Below, piece by piece: positions 7,166 to 13,263 of a stretch of 13,263 nt of DNA; position 1 is the stretch's first letter, and each line of letters opens with the position of its first letter. The position numbers were made by a program, and so were the translations under genes. Source of the DNA: Desulfarculales bacterium UBA702 (GTDB lineage: Bacteria > Desulfobacterota > Syntrophobacteria > Syntrophobacterales > Syntrophobacteraceae); contig DBMI01000082.1 in NCBI GenBank assembly GCA_002298165.1, positions 34,233 to 47,495 on the forward strand, read 5' to 3'. The notes under the pieces were generated by a model, which ran no database searches, had not been told where the DNA came from, and saw only the letters and a program-made list of their open reading frames with translations.

Positions 7166-7439
7166 CAAATCCTCCCGCCGCCGGCGAAGTCTGCAAACGC
7201 CAGTCGGTTTATTGCAGAAATATTCAAATCCACACCCCGCCACTGATCCTGGGGCTTCGAAGAACGCTTTTTTGGAATGAAACGGGATGCTTGAGAGAGA
7301 GCATTATTGACACAAAACCAAGGTGATGGCAAATACTGACCGTGGGTTGCCTGTCTTCCCGATGGCTTCCACACGTTTGACCGGACATCATTATCCCGGA
7401 GCTAACCTGGCGCGGTGAATCTAAATCAAATGGGCTTAA
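7166..7439. other. divergent intergenic region
   Basis: This stretch of 274 bp lies between the leftward permease and the rightward DUF1648 gene and must hold both promoters. A candidate rightward promoter is listed separately. No convincing leftward -35/-10 pair or operator palindrome was seen. Confidence 0.5.
7307..7337 (+). promoter_or_regulatory. candidate promoter of the DUF1648 gene
   Basis: A perfect TTGACA lies at 7307-7312. The best -10 at usable distance is AATACT (7332-7337, four of six consensus bases, 19-bp spacer). Transcription would start about 95 nt before the gene. The -35 is good and the -10 and spacing are poor. Confidence 0.3.
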
Positions 7440-7949
7440 ATGCTTATGAGAACCTCCCGCACACCTGCAATCATTTTGGCGGCGCTTTGCCTCGTCTTTT
7501 TGGCCGTTTTCGCCTACTCAGCCGATCTCTTGCCGGAGCGGACCGCGGTCCATTTCGGGACCGGCGGCCAGCCAAACGGCTGGATGAGCCGTTCGACTTA
7601 TTTGCTGTTTATGGGAGCTTTAGGGATCGGGCTGCCTTTGGTATTTACCGTCCTCGCACTCACCGGGGCTATTCCGGCGCGTTTTTTCAGCCTGCCGCAC
7701 TGCGAGTACTGGTTCGCTCCTGAGCGCGAGCAGCAGACGTCCGCATATATTGCCGCCCATATGCTTTCATTCGCATGTATCTGGGTCCTGTTTTTTATCG
7801 GCATACAATTCCTGATAATAGAAGCCAACCGGATAACCCCGGTTCAATTGCCTATGACCGGTTTTGTGCTGTTGATCGGCGGCTTTATTGCGGCTGTCCT
7901 TTGGTGGACAATACTTCTGCTTCACCGCTTCGCAAAAACGGGCCGTTAA
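7440..7949 (+). CDS. DUF1648 domain integral membrane protein
   Basis: This is a 169-residue protein with four predicted membrane helices (about 9-27, 55-76, 105-127, 138-161). The loop after helix 1 carries the DUF1648 signature LPERTAVHFGTGGQPNGWMS (31-50). The second loop has LPHCEYWFAPEREQQ (85-99), resembling the 'lPn-eYWlapeRr' block usual in this family. DUF1648 also occurs in SdpI-type immunity and signalling proteins, where it lies beside additional helices; here it stands alone and no function can be assigned. The start is uncertain: ATG 7440 and ATG 7446 (third codon) are both possible and neither has a strong ribosome binding site. The gene is divergent from the TauE/SafE gene and convergent with the propeller gene, so it is probably monocistronic. 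Confidence 0.8.
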   Translation: MLMRTSRTPAIILAALCLVFLAVFAYSADLLPERTAVHFGTGGQPNGWMSRSTYLLFMGALGIGLPLVFTVLALTGAIPARFFSLPHCEYWFAPEREQQTSAYIAAHMLSFACIWVLFFIGIQFLIIEANRITPVQLPMTGFVLLIGGFIAAVLWWTILLLHRFAKTGR

Positions 7950-8055
7950 ATTGGCAACACTTCATGCCGGCAGCCTCCCCGGTGGTTTCACAAAGATTTT
8001 GGGATGATCCTTGCGTGAAGGAGTGCTTGCAATAACGGATGGTTATGTCTGACCC
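7950..8055. other. convergent intergenic region
   Basis: This stretch of 106 bp lies between two convergent stops. No clear terminator stem is seen. It contains TCTGACCCTTATTTTGAT (about 8047-8064), whose complement holds the GGGTCAG core seen again in the 9364-10157 region. Confidence 0.4.
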
Positions 8056-9363
8056 TTATTTTGATACCTCCCAGAAACGCTTCTGAGGATTGCTCCAGAC
8101 ATCGAAGAATTTTTCGCAATCAAGATGGCCGTAGTCATCGATGATTTCATCTACAGAGAGGTTGGGGGAGAGATCATCCGCCATTTTTTTCAGAGATTTG
8201 CCGTCTTCTTGAATCAACCAGACAGATACTTGCCCCTTGTCCTCCCGAGCAAAGATAATGTGTTTTCCATCCCCTAACCAAATCGGTCGCTCCTCACGGT
8301 ATTCCCCATCCCCTATCAGTTGACGCCAGTTCGAACCATCTGTTCTCATTATCCAAATACGGCGTTTAGCCGTTTCGGCCCCGTCGTTTGCGGCGCTTCC
8401 CTCATCCGGCGCCGCAGCATAGGCAATATGAGAGCCATCGGGTGACCATGCTGGCAAAGTGGCGGTTATCTTCGGGCCGGTGATAATCACCTTTTGATGA
8501 CTTTCGAGATTGATCAAAGCAATCCGTTTATTGGTCCACGTTAATCTATCAGCACCTTCAGCAGCGGCCAGTATTTTGGAATCGGGAGAAAAGGAGAGGA
8601 AATCTCTGTGCAACAGCGACACCATCCCGATATCATTCTGTTTTTTGTCAACATCAATGAAAAAGAGAGGGCATCCGTCAGCCATTATGGAAGCAGACAT
8701 GGCCTCACATTGCCACAGGTAAATTCGGGACCCCACCCAGGCCGCAAGAGTCGTATTGCCGGGGACTCCTTCCTCATCCGGCGGCGGATAGGCAACGATC
8801 TCTTCGAAACCTCCACTCTCCACGTTGACTTTTCTGATCGAGCTTCTCCATGGCCACTCCCCCTCGGGGATATCCCTGCTCTCCGTATATTCGTACCCGA
8901 TCCATTTTCCATCCTGACTCCAGAGGAATTCCTTGACACCAGTGTTGTCTTGAGGCGGGCCTTGCACAAGCATACGAGAGTCTTTCTGTCCGGCATCTAT
9001 TAATATCAACTCTCCCATAGCAACGAAGGCAAGCAGATCACGGCCCGGGGCCCACTGGTAATGAGTGACCATATCGGGATGGATTTGATGCGCTGATTGG
9101 CCATTGGATTCAATGGCCCAGAGATCGCCGTCGCCTTTGCGAAAGGCCAACCATTTTCCAGATGGAGAAATTCGTGGGGTTGAGTTGAGGCCGTCCCATG
9201 TGAGGCGACGGGGCTGCCCTTGCGGCATGGATTTAAGGTAGATATCGCCAGACTGGACATAAGCCAGGAGACCCAAATCCGACGGCCACAATAGATAGGC
9301 AATAACTAGCCCGGAGGCAATCACGATCATTAAAAAGGCACAAACTAATGTTTTGCGTCTCAT
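8056..9363 (-). CDS. membrane-anchored TolB/PD40-type beta-propeller protein
   Basis: This 435-residue protein has an N-terminal signal anchor (residues 5-26, LVCAFLMIVIASGLVIAYLL) after MRRK, so the rest should be periplasmic. From residue 31 it is built of TolB-like propeller blades: STPRISPSGKWLAF (61-74), YQWAPGRDLLAF (102-113), FLWSQDGKWIGY (146-157), LSFSPDSKILAAA (256-268), PAWSPDGSHIAYA (304-316) and PIWLGDGKHIIFA (360-372). About six WSPDG-type blades are visible. Such propellers bind proteins or glycans; no catalytic residues are seen. The C-terminus (about 397-435) is not propeller-like and contains an acidic stretch, VDEIIDDYGHLDCEKFF. GGAG lies about 6 nt before ATG 9363. There is no Pal/TolA context, so this is not TolB itself. 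The gene stands alone. Confidence 0.85.
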   Translation of the reverse strand: MRRKTLVCAFLMIVIASGLVIAYLLWPSDLGLLAYVQSGDIYLKSMPQGQPRRLTWDGLNSTPRISPSGKWLAFRKGDGDLWAIESNGQSAHQIHPDMVTHYQWAPGRDLLAFVAMGELILIDAGQKDSRMLVQGPPQDNTGVKEFLWSQDGKWIGYEYTESRDIPEGEWPWRSSIRKVNVESGGFEEIVAYPPPDEEGVPGNTTLAAWVGSRIYLWQCEAMSASIMADGCPLFFIDVDKKQNDIGMVSLLHRDFLSFSPDSKILAAAEGADRLTWTNKRIALINLESHQKVIITGPKITATLPAWSPDGSHIAYAAAPDEGSAANDGAETAKRRIWIMRTDGSNWRQLIGDGEYREERPIWLGDGKHIIFAREDKGQVSVWLIQEDGKSLKKMADDLSPNLSVDEIIDDYGHLDCEKFFDVWSNPQKRFWEVSK

Positions 9364-9645
9364 GGCTTCTCCGCGTATTCACCGATGCCCTCTATCGAGG
9401 CCTGTTAAAACCATTTAACACGAAGAATACGAAGAGCACTAAGGGAAATACGAAAACTGACAGATGACTGATAACGGATGACGGCAGGTTCAAAGGGCTG
9501 GTAGGTGGCCACATGTCATCTGACATACATGTCAGCTTCAGGCGGCTTGCATGCCGGCGGGTGTGAAGCACAAAAGGGTTTGGAGGGCCGAAGTTTTTGG
9601 AGTTGAGCACCTTTAACGATGAATGTGTTCCTCGTGTGTAGTGAT
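9364..9645. other. non-coding region with short palindromes
   Basis: No credible gene is seen. Next to the propeller start are TGTTAAA and TTTAACA (9403-9409 and 9414-9420), a 7-bp inverted repeat with a 4-nt loop that could be an operator for that gene. Two CGAAGA-type repeats follow (about 9422-9440). Three alternating copies of ATGTCA/TGACAT stand at exactly 8-bp steps (9523-9528, 9531-9536, 9539-9544). The rest is unremarkable. Confidence 0.5.
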
Positions 9646-9908
9646 TTTGGGGTCAGGTCTTGCATTATTACACCCTGGAATCCGACGGATCCATATTCTT
9701 ATAATGCTGCAGATCGTGTGATTTTCATGCCGGAAACCTTCCAGATGACAGAAACCGCGTGGGACGGGTCATTCCACACTTGGGAAGTTCAGGTTGTTGC
9801 TTTAAGCCACATTTTTTAGGTCGAAAACAGCACTTTAAGCCGCCAGGCAAGGTCATTTTCGAAACTTTCAATTGATAATTCAGCATATTGACTTGGCCCG
9901 ACCCCAAA
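9646..9908. repeat. candidate small non-autonomous element with 9-bp inverted ends
   Basis: TTTGGGGTC at 9646-9654 and its complement GACCCCAAA at 9900-9908 bound 263 bp. Similarity continues a few bases inwards (TTTGGGGTCAGGTC against TTTGGGGTCGGGCC). The interior has no transposase and only a weak 66-codon open frame. The terminal GGGGTCAG-like sequence recurs, shorter, near 8048 and 10120. This could be a MITE-like or REP-derived remnant; no target-site duplication was identified. Confidence 0.35.
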
Positions 9909-9945
9909 CACTTTTCCAACTATCATCTGAATTATCCCAAATACT

Positions 9946-10086
9946 TCTCGTCATCCCAATCAGTCCGGCTAGAGCTGTGCCAAAGAACCAGACCCCGCCC
10001 GGGGTGGGGGTAGCTCCCGCTTCCGTGTATGTTACCTCAAGATACAAGTGTAGGTTCGTTTTGGCATTTATAATCGTTGGACCTTT
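9946..10086 (-). pseudogene. decayed C-terminal end of a PEP-CTERM protein
   Basis: A minus-strand open frame encodes, at 9999-9946, GVWFFGTALAGLIGMTR preceded by TEAGATPTPG. This has the layout of a PEP-CTERM sorting tail of the VPxPxxxW type: Pro-rich turn, Trp, a hydrophobic helix with G..L.GLIG, then Arg. Just before it, NLHLYLEVTY looks like the last beta strand of such a protein. The frame runs on for about 20 residues past the expected Arg-rich end and has no credible N-terminal part. The intact PEP-CTERM gene ends only about 70 bp upstream on the same strand. It is read as a remnant; it could also be a chance resemblance or the tail of a very short gene. Confidence 0.5.
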
Positions 10087-10157
10087 CCCGCTCAAAATAA
10101 AAGGCCAGTGCCGCCGGGGTGACCCTGACCCTAAATTTGTTCGAAAAGACGAGCCCA

Positions 10158-12656
10158 CTAGCTCTTTTTGAGTTTCCTTCTGTACGCAGCTAGACCAAAC
10201 AAGCCGGAGCCCATTAGAAGCATGGTGGAGGGTTCCGGGACGGCGGACGTGTCGCGGTCCACCTTCAGCCAGACATCGGTGCCCGTGTAGAGAATATCCC
10301 AGTGCAGTCCGTAGTCCAGGTCCGGTTCGATAAGAGATCCAAACATCCCGGAAATCCCGTTCGCATGCAAAATATCAAACTGGTCTCCCAGTTTGGGATC
10401 AAAATTGTTTCCGAAGAATACGTACAGGCTGCCGTCGAGAGTCGCCGTGCCCGTGATGTTCAGGAAGTCGTAGTCGATTCCCTGGGTGAGACCTGCAAGT
10501 TCTATGTCCAGAGTACCCGAGGTCCCCTGGGTAAAATTACCGGCAATGGTGAGCTTGCCGGGAGAATTTCCGGGGGCAAGGATGCCGTTATTGGTGAAGG
10601 TCAGGCCGGCGGCGGTGAGCGGGTTGATCGCTCCCGAGCCGTGGAAAGAGCCGCTGTTAGTGAATGAGTCGGCATTCAGGCTACCGCCGGCGTTGTTGAA
10701 TGTGCCGCCGTTAGTGATCGAGGAGGCACTCAGGCTACCGCCGGAGTTATTGGCGAAAGTCCCGCCCTGGATGTTCACCGCCGCCTGGTTCATTGTGCCG
10801 TTGTTGGTGGTTTGACCGGCGGTCTGGGTGTATGTGCCGGTACCGTCGATCAGTCCGGAGTTGTTGACCGTGCCGGCGTTGGTCAGTTTGGCGTTATTGG
10901 TCAGCGTGGCGCCGGAGTTGTTGTTCAGGGTGCCGGAGTTGTTAAGCGTTGCGTCTGGAGCGTGCAGATTGGCTTCCATGTTGTACAGCGTGCCTGAGTT
11001 GGTAAGTGTGCCGCCGTTATTCAGCGTGGCGTCATTGATCAGCGTGGCGCCGGAGTTGTTAAGCGTTGCGCCTGGAGCGTTCAGATTGGCTTCCATGTTG
11101 TACAGCGTGCCTGAGTTGGTAAGTGTGCCGCCGTTATTCAGCGTGGCGCCGGAATAGTTGCCCATCCAGCCGGTGTTGGTCAGTGTGCCCCCGGCGTAAT
11201 TGTTAAGCGCGGCATTGTAGGAGTTGATCAGGCCTGCGGCAATGGTCAGGGTTCCGAAGTTATTCAGCGCACCGTAGTTGTCCAGCCAGCCGCCATAGTT
11301 GTTCAACGTGCCATGGTTGTTCAGCGTGCCATAGTTATCCAGCGTAAAGAAGCTCTGCAGCGTGGCGCCGGAGTTGTTGTTGAGAGTGCCGTCGTTGGTC
11401 AGGTCCCGGCTGTTGTCGAGCATGCCGTAATTATTAAGAGTACCGACGGAGGCGTTGTGCAGCGTGGAATCGTTGATCAGCCTGCCGTGGTTGTCCAGCA
11501 TGCCGTAGTTGCTCAGGCTGCCGCCGGTGTAGTTGTGCAGAATGGCGCCGGAGTTGTTGTTCAACGCACCATAGTTGTTCATCGCGCCGGTGCTGCCGAG
11601 CGTACCGTAGTTGTTAAGTGTGCCGCTTGAGGCGTTGTCCAGTTTGCCGCCGGGGTTGTCGACGAAACCGTGGGGAACATTATAGAAATAGGCCCCGTTA
11701 TTGTTCAGCGTGCCATAGTTGTTCAGCGTGCCGTTGTTGGCCAGCAGACTGCCATCAGGGTCCTGTGCAATGGGGTTGTTGGTCAGCGTGCCGTAATTGT
11801 TCAGCGTGCCGGAGTTATTTTGCAGCGCGCCAAAGTTGTTCAGCGTGCCGCCGGAGTTGTTGTTGAGGGTGCCTGAGTTGGCTAGCGTGCCGTAGTTGGT
11901 CAGCGTGCTGGAGTTGTCCAGCGTGCCGGAGTTGTTCAGAGCGCCGGAATTGTTCAAGACGCCGGATTTGTTGCCGAGGGTGCCGTCGTTGTTAAGCGTG
12001 CCGCCCGAGTTGTTGTTCAGTGCACCGTAGTTGTTTAGCATGCCCCCGGAGCTGTTGCCGAGGGTGCCAAAGTTGTTGAGCGTGCCGCCGGAGTTGTTGT
12101 TCAGCGTTCCGGAGTTGGTCAGCGAGGAGCCGGAAGCGTTCTTCACTGTAGCAAATATGTAGTTGGTCAGCGTACCGGAATTGATCAACGAGCTGCCTTC
12201 GATATTTTCCAGAGTATAGTAGTTGTTTAACGTGGCCCCGGAGTAGTTGTGCAACGTGGCACCCATATTCAGGAGACTGAAACCCAGATCGTTATTGAAT
12301 GTGCCCCAGTTGCTCAACTCGCCTGTAGGTCCGTAAAGAAAGCTATTACCACCCTCAAACTGCATGTTCGCGCGGTTGGTCCAAGTGGCGCCGCTTTCAT
12401 TGTACACGTTGGCGCAATCCCCCCAAAAACACTTCCAATTATCTGCAACAACGTTTATTTGACCCTTTGTGGTTACCGTTCCATAGTTGTTCACAAAAAA
12501 ATTCATAACGGCAACGCTCGTGCCGCTATCATAGACCGCGCTGGTTCCGGCCGGGATCGTATCCATCGCCAATGCGGGCCGGGGTGCGATGAAAACCGCG
12601 AGCAGGAAAATCAGCGCGCAGAATCTCACGTTTGTTTTCATTGAGCCCTTCCTCAT
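10158..12656 (-). CDS. Asn-rich repeat PEP-CTERM surface protein
   Basis: This 832-residue protein is exported by a classical signal peptide (to about residue 30, ending RPALA/MD). It carries a C-terminal PEP-CTERM tag: VPEPSTMLLMGSG (806-818), a hydrophobic helix, then YRRKLKKS. An exosortase encoded elsewhere should cleave it for delivery to the cell surface or extracellular matrix. From about residue 80 to 640 it consists of short repeats of the type L-N-N-x-G-T (6 residues), interspersed with 8-residue units such as LNNNSGGT, giving an Asn- and Gly-rich beta-solenoid-like body. Before the tail is a 'GILAPGNSPGKLTIAGNFTQ...FDIL' domain common in PEP-CTERM and autotransporter-type proteins. 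Two starts are possible: ATG 12656 with AGGAG 6 nt upstream (used here), and ATG 12641 with GGAAGG 6 nt upstream, which gives a tidier signal peptide. No homopolymer or frameshift interrupts the frame. Confidence 0.92.
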   Translation of the reverse strand: MRKGSMKTNVRFCALIFLLAVFIAPRPALAMDTIPAGTSAVYDSGTSVAVMNFFVNNYGTVTTKGQINVVADNWKCFWGDCANVYNESGATWTNRANMQFEGGNSFLYGPTGELSNWGTFNNDLGFSLLNMGATLHNYSGATLNNYYTLENIEGSSLINSGTLTNYIFATVKNASGSSLTNSGTLNNNSGGTLNNFGTLGNSSGGMLNNYGALNNNSGGTLNNDGTLGNKSGVLNNSGALNNSGTLDNSSTLTNYGTLANSGTLNNNSGGTLNNFGALQNNSGTLNNYGTLTNNPIAQDPDGSLLANNGTLNNYGTLNNNGAYFYNVPHGFVDNPGGKLDNASSGTLNNYGTLGSTGAMNNYGALNNNSGAILHNYTGGSLSNYGMLDNHGRLINDSTLHNASVGTLNNYGMLDNSRDLTNDGTLNNNSGATLQSFFTLDNYGTLNNHGTLNNYGGWLDNYGALNNFGTLTIAAGLINSYNAALNNYAGGTLTNTGWMGNYSGATLNNGGTLTNSGTLYNMEANLNAPGATLNNSGATLINDATLNNGGTLTNSGTLYNMEANLHAPDATLNNSGTLNNNSGATLTNNAKLTNAGTVNNSGLIDGTGTYTQTAGQTTNNGTMNQAAVNIQGGTFANNSGGSLSASSITNGGTFNNAGGSLNADSFTNSGSFHGSGAINPLTAAGLTFTNNGILAPGNSPGKLTIAGNFTQGTSGTLDIELAGLTQGIDYDFLNITGTATLDGSLYVFFGNNFDPKLGDQFDILHANGISGMFGSLIEPDLDYGLHWDILYTGTDVWLKVDRDTSAVPEPSTMLLMGSGLFGLAAYRRKLKKS
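10932..11148 (-). repeat. recent 117-bp tandem duplication inside the PEP-CTERM gene
   Basis: The segment 10932-11031 is repeated at 11049-11148 (offset 117 bp, 39 codons) with two differences in 100 bases: T10954/C11071 and G10964/T11081. Both change the protein (Asp/Gly and His/Asn around LYNMEANL). The unit is far more similar than neighbouring repeats, which differ in length and sequence, so it is a recent copy-number change within an older repeat array. Confidence 0.85.
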
Positions 12657-13051
12657 ATCTTCTCCTCGGAGCTAAATGGTAAAACTTATCCTCACGCTTC
12701 TCTGCATCTTACCGAGGTGTGCCGCGCCCCTGCCGGTTTCCGGTTTATTGCCTCTCCGCTGTTAATTGCTGCAAACAGGATGCACCTGGAATTTTTATAT
12801 TCAGCCACCTTCAAGCGAAATTACTTCGACGTCAAGGAGGATTTGGGGGGGTAGGAGTTGGGTATCAAATCTACCCTGTTTGAGGGATATATGCCACATT
12901 ACAGTAAATTCATGAAAAGGGGCCGGGACGGCTTCTGCTGGTTTGGGGGCTAACATGCCTTTTGCAGCGGCACAAAATAAAGCAACACGCGGGTGGCCCT
13001 GATAGCTCGCCCATAGCCGTCAACTTAAGGGATTTGATGAAATTCCAGCAA

Positions 13052-13100
13052 GCCGGATTATCCAATGCGTCATTCACGCGTGCTTCGGCGGGAATCCGGC
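13052..13100. repeat. imperfect palindromic intergenic repeat
   Basis: GCCGGATT (13052-13059) and AATCCGGC (13093-13100) form inverted ends of a 49-bp unit. Its interior CGTCATTCACGCG...GGCGGGAATCC resembles the widespread intergenic repeat of form 'CGTCATTCCCGCG...GCGGGAATCC'. It is a likely dispersed repeat copy; its copy number cannot be judged from one window. Confidence 0.4.
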
Positions 13101-13201
13101 GTCTTTAGAACGCAGGATGGGCAAATTGTTATGTTGTGGTCTCCTCGGGCTGTTGCCCAAATGACGAATGGAAAATAATTGGCCGAAATTGAAGGAAAAC
13201 T

Positions 13202-13236
13202 CCCCTCCACCGGCGGGAGGGGTTGGGGGGGGGGGG
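13202..13236. repeat. G-rich hairpin with a 12-base G run
   Basis: CCCCTCC (13202-13208) pairs with GGAGGGG (13216-13222) over a 7-nt loop. This is followed by TT and 12 consecutive G (13225-13236). With the GGG and GGGG runs before it, the stretch could form a G-quadruplex. It resembles common intergenic repeats that read PP-TPPAGGGE when translated. Confidence 0.5.
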
Positions 13237-13263
13237 CAAATCTTAGATCTTTTTGTCACCCTC

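Larger units (their letters stand above)
12657..13263. other. non-coding region upstream of the PEP-CTERM gene
   Basis: This stretch of 607 bp contains no convincing gene; the open frame near the right edge is repeat-derived and has no ribosome binding site or recognisable domain. The promoter of the PEP-CTERM gene must lie here, but no strong sigma-70 pair was found, and the nearest sigma-54-like sequence has the wrong spacing. It contains a G7 run (12845-12851) and the two structures listed separately. Confidence 0.5.

Noticed and set aside
7166..7243. Longer N-terminus for the TauE/SafE protein
   Set aside because: The added residues are Cys/Arg-rich and unlike the family, while GTG 7165 has an ideally spaced GGAGG.
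9619..9819. 66-codon + strand frame
   Set aside because: Its composition is that of an intergenic repeat, it spans the inverted-repeat boundary at 9646, and no domain is recognised.
10850..12250. Regular short DNA repeats, considered as a CRISPR array
   Set aside because: Repeats are variable, only 18-24 bp apart without unique spacers, and lie in frame inside a clear coding sequence.
10302..12644. Long + strand open frames opposite the PEP-CTERM gene
   Set aside because: They are by-products of the repetitive, stop-poor complement of the Asn/Gly/Leu codons; none has a signal peptide, domain or ribosome binding site.
12769..12788. Possible sigma-54 promoter for the PEP-CTERM gene (GG...GC), suggested by PrsK/PrsR control known for other PEP-CTERM genes
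   Set aside because: The GG and GC doublets are separated by 12 bases instead of the required 10, and no second candidate was found.
12657..12790. Cyclic-di-GMP (GEMM) riboswitch in the PEP-CTERM leader
   Set aside because: A CCGGAAACCGG hairpin and some GEMM-like words occur, but the conserved ACGCAAAGC segment and the second helix are absent.
13074..13259. 61-codon minus-strand frame at the right edge
   Set aside because: It is made of palindromic and G-run repeats translated as proline-rich junk, with no ribosome binding site.

Overview
The window reads as chromosomal DNA of a Gram-negative bacterium that makes an exopolysaccharide and sorts proteins to its surface, most likely a Desulfobacterota (Syntrophobacteria-like) lineage. 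That placement is inferred from the mix of a PEP-CTERM surface protein, a SurA/PpiC-type periplasmic chaperone, a TauE/SafE exporter with a long central insert, a DUF4301 protein, and intergenic DNA rich in palindromes and GGGGTCAG-type motifs. No rRNA, tRNA, CRISPR array, complete insertion sequence or phage gene was found.

Layout. At the left edge is the 3' end of an unrecognised + strand gene (to 190). Its stop codon overlaps the GTG start of a 774-residue double glycosyltransferase (187-2511). Two strong palindromes (2604-2678 and 2708-2771) lie between this gene and a convergent minus-strand pair: a DUF4301 protein (3171-4769), then a zinc-ribbon/DUF2007 protein (2805-3158) 12 nt downstream. 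Upstream on the minus strand are two hairpins, then a periplasmic peptidyl-prolyl isomerase/chaperone (4932-5990) with a good sigma-70 promoter (6101-6130) and a structured leader, then a TauE/SafE family permease (6188-7165). A four-helix DUF1648 membrane protein (7440-7949, +) is divergent from the permease. It converges on a membrane-anchored TolB-like beta-propeller protein (8056-9363, -).

The right third is accessory in character. About 800 bp of non-coding DNA (9364-10157) holds short palindromes, a 263-bp interval bounded by 9-bp inverted repeats, and what looks like the decayed C-terminal tail of a PEP-CTERM protein. Then comes an intact 832-residue PEP-CTERM protein (10158-12656, -) built almost wholly of Asn-rich hexad/octad repeats, with a recent 117-bp internal duplication. 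The last 600 bp carry no convincing gene; they hold an imperfect palindrome and a G-rich hairpin with a run of 12 G.

How the genes fit together. A common theme is the cell envelope: glycan synthesis (glycosyltransferase, possibly the DUF4301 protein), periplasmic folding (PpiC protein), an exported propeller, and a surface protein with an exosortase sorting tail. This is a functional theme and not one operon, since the genes lie in at least five transcription units. The exosortase itself is not in the window. The most unusual object is the PEP-CTERM Asn-ladder-like repeat protein with a PEP-CTERM remnant next to it.
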